A DNA stretch of 64,000 bases, from NCBI GenBank assembly GCA_951230915.1, contig OX579638.1:23330696-23394695 (forward strand). The letters are read 5' to 3'. Origin of the DNA: Antitrichia curtipendula. Its lineage: Eukaryota > Streptophyta > Bryopsida > Hypnales > Leucodontaceae. The notes under the pieces were generated by a model that worked only from the letters and a program-made list of their open reading frames with translations, ran no database searches and was not told the origin of the DNA. This document shows positions 47,130 through 58,576 of this stretch, one piece after another. The position numbers and the translations under genes are program-made. The stretch's first letter is position 1. The number at the start of each line of letters is the position of its first letter.

Positions 47130-49930
47130 TTTGAGTTTTTTAAATTAAAAATATCCCTGAATTATGAATTATGAATCTAGTGGTGGTAGTTTCATCAAAT
47201 TTCGAGTTAAACTCAACCTTGTGAGATTTTCTAAAGCTAAGTAGTGTAGTGTAGCTCATAGCCCATGTTTTTTTTGTTCAATTTGGACATGGACTGAATA
47301 GTTAGTCACTCAATGTGATTGTTGCCCACCTCAAAAAGGACAAATCTAAGGAGCTCAAGGAGAAGACAAGTGTGCCCATTCTTGTTTTTCTTACAAACAC
47401 TACTCTCATTTCAACCACCACTATGCATTGCAAGCTCCACCCAAAATTGCAAAATGACCAAAATTGTGAAATTTTATATGAGCATTCTCAACTCTCTTAT
47501 CATTCACTGAGCACAAAAAGTTCATCATTTCAAAATATTATCACAAAGATAATTATGCTCATTCAAAGCGTGCTACCTTATTTTTCTATTGATCCAAATT
47601 AAACTTTAAACTTAAATATCAACTAAATTGAGTGGTCAAATAATCTGAGTTTTTTTGAGGTGCTCACTCTTAATGTGAGCTGCAAGATCCTATGGTTACA
47701 TTCTATCTTATTTCAAGAAAAATGAGCAAACAAATTGCTCAAGTTCGTGGTAGTTTTTGGCCTATTTTGAAAGTACTCTTCTTGGATCATTAGGGGTTAA
47801 GAGGCAATGTTATTTGAGAAAATCTAAAACTCCTTTTAGTAATTTTTTGTAGAAAGAAAATGGAATTGGAATCTAACCTAGGTCATTTCATATTTTATGT
47901 ACTTCCGAGGAATTGATTATGAATGTTTGAAGTTGGAATTTAGTGGTCACTAAAAGCACAAACCTACTAAAAGGTACACTACTACTATATAAATGGTGCA
48001 CTAAAGGAAAAATATATATTCCTTTGAATTAGAGGACGCTTCTAGTGTCTATTCTATTTAAGGACCTTCTACCTTATGTGATATAAATAATCCAAACATA
48101 GGTGATAGAATGTGAAAAATTGTGCAATTGGTTGTGATTATCTTTGTTTTTCTACATTGCCATAAATTGGTTTCCTGCATCTCTATAATGTACACCTCCA
48201 TTTTATACAACTGCAACATCTGTTTCTAAAATTTGTGAGTGTAGATGTTTATAGAGGAGCTCAAAATCCTATGATAGATTGGTTCAAGATACGCCATTAG
48301 CAAGGTGGTGATGGTGATTACAAATTAACAACCAAGAGTGCAATTTTGTGAGCCTTGGAGTGTGAATTCAAGAGAGTATGTGAATCTCAAATTTGTGAGG
48401 CATATAGCATGTTGTTTGGATTTTGGACCTATAGCCGTGGTTTTGAAATTTAAGATTTTACAGCTAGTGAATTTAAAGGAATATGTCAATTGGTATGAAA
48501 TAGGATTGGGACACTTCAAATGTTCTCCAATTACCTTGTCCATACACACTATCCATTATTTTCCTTCTCAATTGCGATTCCATCACCCTCAAAGAATCAA
48601 AGACCCCTCTTGGCACCCAAAGATCCCTTGGAGGGTCCAGGAATTGGGACTCTTAAAAACAAAATTCAATTTTTTTTTCAATTTTTTTTCTGCGAGTTCA
48701 TCACCCTTGAAGAGCCTTTTGATGGGTCTTGGATATGGGACTTTTAGAATTGTTTTTTTGAATATTATTTTTTATATTTTTTAATTATTCCATCAGTCCA
48801 AAAACTTTACTATGGTAGAATTATTTATAGTTGACCACTTAAGCAATTTTACACATGTTCTAGAGCAATTTAAGGCAACATAAATTTTTTGTCATGTACA
48901 GAGATAGAAATCAAGGGGATTGCAAGTTTTTTGGTAATTTTATGCCTTAAATTGAAATTGCTATGAATTTTAGAAACCAAAATTTGGCCTCAATAAATAC
49001 TCGATATATAGAGTATTCCAATTCCAATTATTCAAGAACTACTATCTTGCTACTACTTCGGGACATGTGTCATGACCTTATAAATGAAATGAGAAAAAAA
49101 ACCATTCCAAATTTTGGTTAGAATTCTATTCTAGCCTTGGTTGGAAAAAATTGCACTCTATAGGTTAAGTATGAATCTCTAGTTAGGAATGGGTGGTTCT
49201 ATCATAAGTGATACTGAGAGGCCCTTTGAAGGATTTGGGAGTTGGGACTTTCAAAACTTCATTTTTCAATATTTTTTTTCAATTCAATTTTTTTTCCACA
49301 ACTCCATCACCTTTAGAAAACCCTCTCGATATCAAGAGATACTTGGGAGGTTGAGATTTGGGACACTCAAAAATTCTTTTAAAAAAAAATTCAATTCAAT
49401 TCAATTTTGGAGTATCCCAATCCCTAAACCTCTCAAAGGGCTATTTAATGCCTAGAGGATTTTCTAGAGGTGATGGAGACGCAACACATACATACACCCC
49501 CAAAAAAACTTTGGAGAAAAAGGTTGAGGAGTCTCAAACCCTAGATCCCCCAAAAGATCTCTCAATATCATTATTATTCTTAAATAATTATTTCATACAA
49601 TTAATGCCAATATGCCATGTGTATCTTTTCAATGAGCCATGTCACATGCCACATTGTCACAAAGATTTTTTAATTTAAGAAAAGGGACATTGCTCAAATA
49701 AACAAAAATGATGTGGCCGCCATATGGCATCCACGTGGTAGGCTTTTGGAGAGTGCAAACACGAGGTATCAACAATTATTTTCATTAAACATGTAGACAT
49801 CATGGCGCGTTGTCATGTTGTAAATTTGTTCATAGTATAAAAACATATTATAATATGTATTGTTGAGTAGCTTCATGGTGACGCTATTTTGTTGAATAAC
49901 TTCAAGATGACGTTTCGTGGAGGTTCATGT
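47130..49930. other. Spacer upstream of EMC10 and of the orphan ORF
   Basis: AT-rich, no recognised gene. 48560-49560 has loosely repeated phrases (ttgggact.tt.aaaac, ttttttcaattcaatttttt, tccatcacc.tt..a) about every 100-130 bp or in pairs. Confidence 0.45.
48873..49205. repeat. Dispersed repeat, copy 2 (copy 1 at 3106-3482)
   Basis: Same orientation and block order as copy 1, with tttggcctcaataaatactc, gatatatagagtattccaat, caagaactact, gggacatgtgtcatgacctt, and ccttggttggaaaaaattgc among the shared parts. Heavily diverged, without visible terminal repeats. Confidence 0.5.
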
Positions 49931-50010
49931 TATCTATTTAAAAGGACGGCTTTGCTTTAGAGTTTCATTGAAGTCCATTAGTGATATTAATTTTCCACTT
50001 TATAGTCAGA

Positions 50011-50469
50011 ATGTCGAACTGGAGTTTTTTTTCAGAGTCCCAAGAGGAAGAAGTAGAATCGGAGCCTGGATTTGAATTTTCATTGTCACAACTACCGGAT
50101 CAACCTCTTCTGCCACTAAGTCTTGCGCCGCCGCATGAGCGTCTACAAGAAGAAGCTGGGCCTTCTCGTCCGCCAAAGCAACCTCGTGTGGAGCGGCGAT
50201 GGCACGGGAATCTTCAACGTGACGCTCGGGCACTGGTGATTTTGTTGCAGGTTGGATGTGTTGAGCTTGGTAGTCGAGATGTGACATTTGAAGGATGTTT
50301 CGAAGGTCTCAACGTTGATCAATATTATTGTATGATGAAGCCTACTGAAGGAAGTCGTGGTCACCATCGTTGGTTAGAAGGGCCAGTGAATCCTTTAACG
50401 AAGGCGGGTCGTGTTGATTACATCGCTGCGACTATCAAGCGCATTCTCAAGTTCTTGCAGATGGAGTAA
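50011..50469 (+). CDS. Hypothetical 152-residue protein, orphan
   Basis: The frame starts MSNWSFFSESQEEEVESEPG; an in-frame Met ten codons upstream (49981) is possible but adds a hydrophobic run. An acidic, Pro-rich first third is followed by a basic stretch (PPKQPRVERRWHGNLQRDAR), a central part with hydrophobic strands (ALVILLQVGCVELGSRDVTF) and an amphipathic end (VDYIAATIKRILKFLQME). Codon composition is much less A/T-rich than the flanks, and a TATA-like tatttaaaag lies about 75 bases upstream (49935-49944). I do not recognise a family. A lineage-specific gene or a product of an unrecognised mobile element are both possible. Confidence 0.4.
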   Translation: MSNWSFFSESQEEEVESEPGFEFSLSQLPDQPLLPLSLAPPHERLQEEAGPSRPPKQPRVERRWHGNLQRDARALVILLQVGCVELGSRDVTFEGCFEGLNVDQYYCMMKPTEGSRGHHRWLEGPVNPLTKAGRVDYIAATIKRILKFLQME

Positions 50470-52695
50470 AAAATAGTCTTGGAATTCTATTTTTTTACCT
50501 CTAATAGGCATTGGTTTAATGTTAGTACTTCAATCCATATTTGAAGTATTTTGTTGAAACTATTTTGTTTGGTTATAGTTGTAGAAGGAAAGAATGGAAA
50601 TAGTTTGGACTTTGAAGTGATTTTCCTTCTAAGTTAAAGATAAAGATTTAGATGTGGGGCCAAATATGAAGGCCATTAGGTGTAAGTTGACTTTAGGAGG
50701 GAGTTAAGGGCTGATGTACACTTGTTTAGGTGGGGCAAAAGGTGTTGGAAAAGGGGAGGAAAAGATGGACACTATTCATCTTCTCTCCCAATGTTGTTTT
50801 GGGGGAACCGAGTGTTTGGAAGCTCATTGTGTATTGGGTTTTTGGAAATTGGTAATGAAAATTGGAGGAGTTGTTTATCATATTGTTAGCTTTCCAAATT
50901 GTTCTCTCTTGCTTTATTTGAAGTTGTGAGTTGAGATTTGTGCTTGTTTGAGTGGAGGGAGGTCTGCTGCCTCCTATGAAGAGGGGCTGAGACTTCGACC
51001 GACCATAGAAAACAGACAGGTCTTTTGTTTAGAATGAAACTTTGATGGAGTGTAGTACATGTTGTTAGCTTTCTATAAAGCTATCATTCATTCAATTTGG
51101 AGCATTTATGAGTGAGTTGTGAGTGTGAGAAGGTGAGAGAGTCTCTTGTTTTTACCATATATGGACCGAAACTTTGAGAGGTCATAGAAGTTGGACAGAG
51201 TTTTGGAGTGACTTGAAAGTTGTAGGAGTGATAGGAAAATTTGTTAGCTCTCAGAAAAGCTATCAATCTTTTAATTTGAAGAAGAAATGCAAAAGTTATG
51301 AGTATGGAAGCATAGGAAGGTCTGCTGCCTTTTCTTTTTGAGTGGAGTTTAGGTAGTTTGAAGGTGAAGTTGGAGTTCTTTTAGAGTTTTGAAGATATTT
51401 TTGAAGATGTGAAGGCTTAAAGACTTGAAGATGAAGATTTGAAGAGCTTTGAAGGTCTCCAGTATGTTGTGGCTTGTGGTTCGTTTTCATTTCTGTTATT
51501 CCTAGCCGGATTTGGAGGCTAGTTGCAATTCAATTTCTGCATTGTAAACTTGTTGCGAGCCGTGGTTATCCAGTAAGCGCTCCTTTTCGTGTTTGTGGCG
51601 ACGAAGTGGGGTTAATGGCCCACATGGTCGATCTTATTTGTTGTTCCCACCGGTGAAAGGCGCTTCTTGGTTACCGTGGGTTTGATTTTAGGAGCCAATC
51701 TTTCGGACGGCCAACTCGTGGTTTGGCTGTCCCGTTTTACCCGTCCGAGGCCTTGTTTCTTATAACACACCCTTACCTTTGGCCCTATAGAACCACCACA
51801 GGATAGGTCAACGGAAGATTGAAATGAAGATCAAGCGAAGATTGAAGAAAAGATTAAGTGAAGATTCAAGTTTTGTTACTTATCTTTCATCTACACTCAC
51901 AACCTGCAGCCAGACACCTCGTGTGTTCCCTAAGCGCGCTCCTCTCTACCCGACAGCGTTACAATAGATTTCAGCCATCTATGAAAACACTTCCCAAGAC
52001 GGATTTTAGATGACAATAGAGTTGACATGCCTTCAATTAAAAAAAACATACTTTCATATCTTTAAAAATACCACAAAAAATGTAGGTTTCTTCTAATGTA
52101 AGTAGTCCTTTGAACTACCTAAAAGGGTGCATGATTAGTCCAAGATGATGGTTCAATTGTGCCAAATTACCAACTCTTGTAGATGGGTTGGGACTTGCAA
52201 AACAATTATCTTTTAGCAAAATCTTTATGTTGAGCAATGCCCAGTGAGCAATTGACAACAATCTCAGATTGAATCCACTCACTCATCTTTGGCAAAAATT
52301 GAACAATATTGGTTTGTTGACCTTCAAGCTATCATAATTTCTGAAAATTGGCAATATTATTGTTACAATCGTGGAAATTGTTGAAGATGAAAAGACATTT
52401 TCAACAGTTAAACTTCATGAAGTCCAAGGTTAAAAACAACCTCCACCACCATTTGAATCTTGATGTTCATACGTTAGGTCTCGAAATCTTTGAGTTCAAA
52501 ACCTTACCAATGCATGACACTATATCCAAATGGAAGGATGTGCAATTTTTGTTGCTTTTAACATGTAAGTAGATGTTTGAAGTTGTATTTACAACTCATC
52601 TTGCCAAGATAATTAGAAGCCAATCATGTTGACTTGATTCAAATGAATTTTGTATGCAATGCAATTCTTTTGATGTTTGATCAATATTTCTTTAC
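50470..52695. other. Non-coding region after the orphan ORF
   Basis: 50870-51330 has recurring phrases (tttctataaagctatcattcattcaatttgg / tctcagaaaagctatcaatcttttaatttgaag; ggtctgctgcctcct / ggtctgctgccttttc) with a period of roughly 200-350 bp. 51470-51980 is less A/T-rich and could be a long 3' UTR or part of a retroelement; no primer-binding site or polyprotein was seen. Confidence 0.4.
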
Positions 52696-52992
52696 ACGGT
52701 TTTAATATAGGTTTTCATGGACCCTTTACAAAAAGATGGACAGTAACTTACTAAAATGTGATTAATAAGACTACCAACAAGGAGAAACCTTGGAACGGTT
52801 TTAATATAGTTTTTCATGGACCCTTTACAAAAAGATGGACAGTAAGTTACTAAAATGTGATTAATAAGACTACCAACAAGGAGAGACCTTGGAACAGTTT
52901 TAATATAGGTTTTCATGGACCCTTTACAAAAAGATGGACAGTAAGTTACTAAAATGTGATTAATAAGACTACCAACAAGGAGAGACCTTGGA
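52696..52992. repeat. 99-bp tandem repeat, three copies
   Basis: Units start at 52696, 52795 and 52894 (acggttttaatatag, tttcatggaccctttacaaa, aagatggacagtaa, aatgtgattaataagactac, aacaaggaga.accttgga). They differ at only a few bases. Because 99 is a multiple of three, the minus strand stays open with a repeated 33-residue unit (MKTYIKTVPRSLLVGSLINH...); whether that is ever translated is unknown. Confidence 0.92.
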
Positions 52993-54600
52993 AGAGACTT
53001 GAGAGAAATTTGGTTTTGTAGAGAACCTACAATCTATAGCAAAAGACAACTCCACCAACGAATTAGTTCTGATTCATAGGCCAAAGTTTTCGCAGGTAGA
53101 TCAAGAGATCCCATGTCTAGATCATGGAGTGCCCATACTAGGACTAAGCTTATACCCTCTTTGCTTTGTTTCCTAAATAATATTAGACTGCTCCACAGTT
53201 TCTTATTGCAGTGATGAAGCAATGAGATGGTATCAATTTCCAATGTGGTTTAGCATGTTCCAATACAGGTTATTTGTTGTACTACTGGGCAACACTAAAT
53301 GCTTATTTTGTTGGTGTAACCACTTTTTGAGATGGACAAGGTCTTTCACGGTTGGGTTTCAATTTCGTAAGCGGTTACAAATTTATGTGAAATGGACAAA
53401 TAGCCACCTTGTGTGAAAGTGAAATTGCATGTGTCCCTACACCACATCACTTTCAATTGCCAAAATGATCCAGAATTTGCCTGATTTGAAGTTTATCTCA
53501 CATGACGTGGCCCTGAAATAGAAGCATCTTCTTATTCTCTGGAATTTTGAGGGCCCTCCCTTACAACAAACAAATTATGCAAAATGCAGCAGAATTGATA
53601 GCCATCCCAGCGAAAAACACGAAACGAAAACCCAGTTTTTGAAGCCATTCCAGCGAAAAATACGAAAATGAAAACCAAGGTTGATCAAGTTGTGTTGCTC
53701 ATTTGCACAGAAGATGTATTATTATTCAGCAAGTCCCTCCAGAAATTGCCAGCACCGATCATTCTTGATAAATTCCTTGCCTGAAGGTATGCAAACTGGA
53801 TGCGGAAGAAATACATGTACTCTGAGCAAAATGACCTCACCGAGATGTAACCAAGCCTCGATAAGTAGACACCCTCCAAGCTGATTGCCAACATTACACA
53901 GATTCATCTTGAGAGAAGTGGATTATAAACCCAAAATATAGTGCACTGTCCGTGATAAAGAAAGCAACGTCGAAAGAAGATTCCAACCAAGGCAGAGAGA
54001 GTCGAGAAATCCATAGGTTGTCAGCTCAGCGAGCAGTTGCGTGATGTACACTCCCCAATTGACAGCAAAGCGTGCGGTTGCGTCAACTCGAACCCGGAGC
54101 ACCACAAATCCTCGGCAACAGACTGTTTACATTGAAAGAACTAGCTTCAATGGACTCAATTGGCCACTGGAGAAAAGCCCTGTGAGCTTCGCTTTGCCAC
54201 TTCCACCCAATTGATAAAGGTGTAGATTTTCCCCAATTGATGAGACTAGAGGCATAATATCCAAACTTCACTACACAACCAGAAACTTGGACACAAAAGG
54301 GTTGAAAAACAGTAGAGGAGCTTATCAGAAACTATCCAATAGGAATTGACGATCTCTCCCCCCCAAAATATAAATTGCGTAGAATTTATACCTCATAAGT
54401 TAATAAATAGCTACATGGACTTGTTCTACCTCGCTATTCGTATTCAAGAAGCACCGCATCGTCATGATTATTCAACTCTTCTGTGTGCCCCAAAACGAAA
54501 GACTTTTCCCCCAAAGAATCATCCACCCAGAACTACCCGAGAAGCCAAGAAGAAGTGAGAAGCGGAGAAACCGAAAGACCCAAACCCCAGAGGAAATTGA
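52993..54600. other. Spacer with coding-like but unrecognised minus-strand frames
   Basis: 53680-54270 is of mixed composition with several 60-codon minus frames (for example one starting MNLCNVGNQLGGCLLIEAWL). No family was recognised and no consistent exon chain could be built; it may be a relic gene or a non-coding transcript. Confidence 0.3.
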
Positions 54601-54619
54601 TATCAAACTTTCAAATGGT

Positions 54620-54635
54620 GGTGTTATGAAACACC
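54620..54635 (-). promoter_or_regulatory. Histone-type 3' stem-loop of H2A copy 2
   Basis: In mRNA sense GGTGTTTCATAACACC: a perfect 6-bp stem with a 4-base loop, 36 bases after the stop codon, followed by ACCATTTGAAAG. An alternative longer hairpin AAATGGTG...CACCATTT with an 11-base loop is also possible. Confidence 0.7.
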
Positions 54636-54671
54636 ATTTTGGATGTAAGCGAACAGTTTTGTACTCAAGAA

Positions 54672-55285
54672 TCACTCTGGGGAACCTGCCTTGCCGGCTT
54701 TCCCGGCCGTGACGCCAGTTTTCTTCGGCAGGAGGACGGTGTGAATATTGGGAAGCACTCCGCCGTTTGCGATCGTCACCTGTCCAAGCAACCTGCTCAG
54801 TTCCTCATCGTTCCTCACAGCAAGCTGAATATGGCGAGGCACAATTCTTGTCTTCTTGTTGTCACGAGACGCGTTCCCGGCCAACTCCAGCACCTGCCAC
54901 ATGACGTATCCAAGGTTAATATCCAATTGCTCCAACAGCAATACCTTCCGAGTGGCCGAAAACACTCAAAACCAGTAATTTTAAACATGAACATAAAACC
55001 GACTTAAACAAATTAAACCCTAACGCACCGCCATGACTCTACCCTGTCCACTCCCAAAATTGTTTCAGGACATTGCATCCAAACCCTCGAAGAAGCAGCG
55101 GAACATACCTCAGCAGCCAAATACTCCAACACCGCCGCGAGGTACACAGGAGCACCAGCGCCAACCCTCGTGGCGTACTTCCCAGCCTTCAAGAAACGAG
55201 CGATTCGGCCCACCGGAAACTGAAGACCGGCCTTGCTCGACCGCGACACGGTCTTCTTGCCGGAGCTCTTTCCTCTTCCTGACAT
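54672..55285 (-). CDS. H2A: Histone H2A, copy 2
   Basis: Exons 55285-55109 and 54893-54672 join in phase 0 at the same place as in copy 1; the intron is 215 bp and unlike that of copy 1 in most of its length. The protein (132 residues, [20 protein letters not shown] at the start, GKAGSPE at the end) is identical to copy 1 although silent differences occur (for example in the last exon). It is canonical replication-type H2A with the same promoter block upstream and stem-loop downstream, so the two genes arose by duplication of a segment of more than 1 kb. Same strand, 15.5 kb apart. No H2B, H3 or H4 gene was seen in between. Confidence 0.97.
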
Positions 55286-55406
55286 GGTGATCGAAACAAA
55301 AACAAACTGCGAACTGACTGAAGGCAAGACGAAAACTCGAGAAGAAAGGAGAGGGTGACTGAAATTCTAGAGTGAGGGCGTAGATTGTAAGAGAGATGGA
55401 GCCGAG

Positions 55407-55619
55407 CTTTATATACTGCCCCCTTTGAGACCGGCCAATAGGAAGCAATCATGCGGATCGACCAGGGACGCATCTGCGTCGTTGGTTTTTCGAGGAGGAG
55501 AATCCGACGGTGGGGTTTGATTTGAGCTGTCCCCCCTCTCGAGGCCTGTTCGCGGGAAGCTGCGGTTTGAAATGCGGGAACACCCGCCCCTCGAGACTTC
55601 GTGGATGCCTTTGGCGGGA
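55407..55619 (-). promoter_or_regulatory. H2A copy 2 promoter: TATA, CCAAT, GGATC-type octamer, E2F sites
   Basis: TATATAAAG (55407-55415), ATTGG, tgcggatc near 55452 (one base from the plant histone octamer CGCGGATC), ACGCAGATGCGT and TTTGGCGGGAA (55610-55620) lie in the same order and spacing as in copy 1. Similarity to copy 1 goes on to about 55850. Confidence 0.75.
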
Positions 55620-56514
55620 ATTCAGTGTTCGAAATTGTTTTGGTCGCTGTCACATGTGTACGTTACAGTTTCTAATGGTCTAAGCTAAAAAAAAATTAAA
55701 TTTTGAAAAATATGTAATCTATCTCTTTCAATTTTTAATAAAAATTCAGTAAAAATAGTTTCATAGAGAAATCAGCTTGTGTAGGCTGAAAAAACAGTTT
55801 GCAAAGTATAAGAAATGGTAGAAAGCCTACATGGTGATTTGGTACATGTCAAATTAACAAAACAATTGTAAGTTATAACCCAAAAGCGCTCTCATGTCCA
55901 ATTTCTAGATGAGTAACAGAGTGAAACTCAAGTTCCATTCTCATTATTTATTGGATGAAAGTCATCTTAATTTGTGGATGAAGTTTTTGTCCTATCTAAT
56001 GGTTGGATGTAGTGTTATTAGAGTATATATTTTTCTATATTTACAAATGTGGAAGTATGTTGAGTGGTTGATCAAGCCTGAATTGCATTTGATTCTAAGT
56101 CAAAACCAAATTTGCAAAAATGAGGTGACAGATTTAAAGAATAGAAAAGAATTTCAAAAATCACCCTATGAACCTCATTTCAAATCCATCCCAACAAATT
56201 GCACTTAGAATATGATAATATTTTTCTTGTAATCAATTTTAGAAGGAATTTTGAATTTTTTTTTCAAAATTTATAAAAAAATATTGGTGACAATTAGATT
56301 GTGTGGATGGTATCTAAAACTCAAAATCTACAAGTTTTATTTGTATATGAATTCCAAAATATTTTTCAAAATAGTACTTTATGATGATTTTTCTCAAATC
56401 GTGAATTTTGGAGAAGACTCTAAACATTTAGAGATTGATGGCTCCCAAAGACATAATTCCCACTATATTAAAATTGTTATGATTGTTGAAATGAAAAACA
56501 AACTATAGTTGAAT

Positions 56515-58104
56515 TTAACCCCTAAATACCTTAGCCTTTCCAAGTGTGTTTTGACTGGAAAAATAGAATATAAGCTTATAGTTATCTCCAATGAAACAAA
56601 TTGGTTGTTTTTTCAAAATCTAATCATATAGATGTTTAAAGAAATTGCTTATTAGAATGCCTACCAATTTTGATTGTGAAATTGCATAGGAGTTGTGAGA
56701 TCATAACAAGATAAATGTAAATTTTTTATTTTTAGTATGTTGCCCCTCCCTACAATATTTCAAAAATTTGCATATAAAAGTTTTTGGGAGATTGGAGGTG
56801 ACACTTTATTCTTCTCTTGAGACCATTTTCAAAGCAAATAGATAAGTACAATTTCTTAGATCTCGAATCAAGTGAAATTATTAAACTTTGCTCAAAGCCA
56901 AGAAATCAAGTAAAATTTACAAACTTTATTCTTCCACTAATGGTGCCTTTCAAGACCTCTCAAAATTCAAATATTTACCTTTTTGAGTGAAAAATAAAAG
57001 CTTTCAATAGTTAACTTTCAAAATTGCCCATAAAATTTTGTAAACGGGTCAAAAGAATTTACTTGCCCACACCAAAACAAGCCTAAAATTTTGGAGTGAC
57101 TATATTTGGTCGCTTAACCCTAAACCGCCCAAGAGGACAAAAAGTGTCCTCACATAGTTTTAAGTTAAATTCAAAGTACTGTATCTTTTGCATCCAATGT
57201 CCAAATTCAATAAAACTTGTTGGGAAAGTTGCGACTTTTTTTCTAGTTTGTGTGGTAAAATTTTCAGATCAATCCAAGAGGTAATGATTTTCTGGAAGCC
57301 AATCAAAGTTCACAGGCTCAATTTGATTCACCAAAGTGCACTTCATGGCTGCAACTTCGGGGTTTTGTATCTCCTTCATCCAATGTTCGATTTCAATCAA
57401 ATTTGTTGGGTTGTGTTTCCCTTGATTTCTAGTTATTGTGGTGAAATTTTCATGTCAATCCAAGTTGTTTTGAATGTTTGGGAGCAATTCAAAATTCAAA
57501 ATCCCGCCATTTATGGGCTATAGTGAACTTCGGCGGCTTCTATCTTCTTCATAAAATGTCCGTTTTCAGTAATTGTTTTTGTAAAAGTTGCGCATACTAG
57601 TCTAGTTTGTGTGGCTAAATTTTCATATCAATCCAAGAATTTATGAATGACTAAGAAGCATTTTAGTAGAAGGAGGTTCAGCCCTAGATGTGTTTTTTGC
57701 AACTTTTCTTGCCTATTTTTGACATTTGCAAGCCATTTTGCAAACACATTGAGTCAATTGAATGATATTTTTTTTCACCAATGTGTTTGTATCCTGGTTT
57801 TGAATTACTTTGTAGTTTAAAGTTTTTTCATTTGATTAGGCTTAGAAATCTAATTTGGCCTCTAAATGTGTTTTTAGGAAAATTTCAGCATTCTTTTTCA
57901 ACACTAAAACATTATAATCTTGCAATCTACACGGTCAAATGACTTCAAATTTGATCCATGACATCTACAACACGTGTACTACATGATTGTACGGTTAAGA
58001 TCTTTATTACTTAGTCACATTTGGATTTATAGCACTTCAAAAGCTAGGATGTTTTTTACCCAAAACGGCCATGGGCGGTCTAGGGTTAAGCATTTAAGGG
58101 TTAA
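56515..58104. mobile_element. Outer TTAA-flanked element, 1.6 kb including a nested copy
   Basis: The left end TTAACCCCTAAATACC and the inverse of the right end TTAACCCTTAAATGC are closely alike. The sequence right after it (gtgtttcaaatgtgataaaa) matches 40436-40455 near H2A copy 1, where a plain ttaa stands, so the right border is backed by a likely empty site. The left border lacks this check. No ORF for a transposase. Confidence 0.5.
57114..58089. mobile_element. Inner piggyBac-like MITE, 976 bp, nested in the 56515-58104 element
   Basis: The left end TTAACCCTAAACCGCCCA and the inverse of the right end TTAACCCTAGACCGCCCA differ at one base of 18, with TTAA at both borders. It inserted about 15 bp from the outer element's right end. 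The interior has about three diverged repeats of roughly 180 bp (ttcatccaatgt.c.a.ttcaat..a..ttgttggg ... tttgtgtgg.aaaattttca.atcaatccaag). Confidence 0.75.
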
Positions 58105-58332
58105 GTGTTTCAAATGTGATAAAATCTTATTAATAGAATCAAAATTGAGGTTGAATTTTTTACAAGTTTTTATAAATGTTGTATTTGATGGTATATTTTG
58201 AAAGTTTATTTAGTTTATTTAGTTTTTTTAAATTTTATTTAGAGTATATTCCTAATGTTTTTAGTAATCATTGTAAAAAAAATCAAACTTTGGATTAGAA
58301 TGTATATTGTTTAAAAAAATTTCCTTACCTCC

Positions 58333-58576
58333 CTAACCCCTAAAGTCCCATTGTTCCTTTAGAAGTCAAAATGGATTTTGGGCAAGCTCTTGTGGCCTCA
58401 ATATCCATCATGATTTTTTGAAACTTTATGGAGATAGAAGAACATATTAGCTTTTGGAAAATATAGTTTTTATTTTAATCGATGTCTGGGAGCAAAAATT
58501 ATGGTATAGAAGGTCCTTTTTTTTGGTGAGTTGTTTTTGACAAAAAAAAAGATGTTCTTGAGCCTTTAGGGATTAA
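58333..58576. mobile_element. Short TTAA-family MITE, 244 bp (relative at 13268-13486)
   Basis: Left end CTAACCCCTAAAGTCCC (first base of TTAA changed) and right end GCCTTTAGGGATTAA. The interior matches the 13 kb copy in reverse orientation. Confidence 0.55.

Noticed and set aside
49981..50010. Upstream Met as start of the orphan ORF
   Set aside because: It adds MILIFHFIVR, encoded by sequence that looks like A/T-rich leader; the Met at 50011 marks the change in composition.
50470..51980. Possible LTR of a retrotransposon next to the orphan ORF
   Set aside because: No second LTR, primer-binding site, polypurine tract or reverse transcriptase frame could be found.
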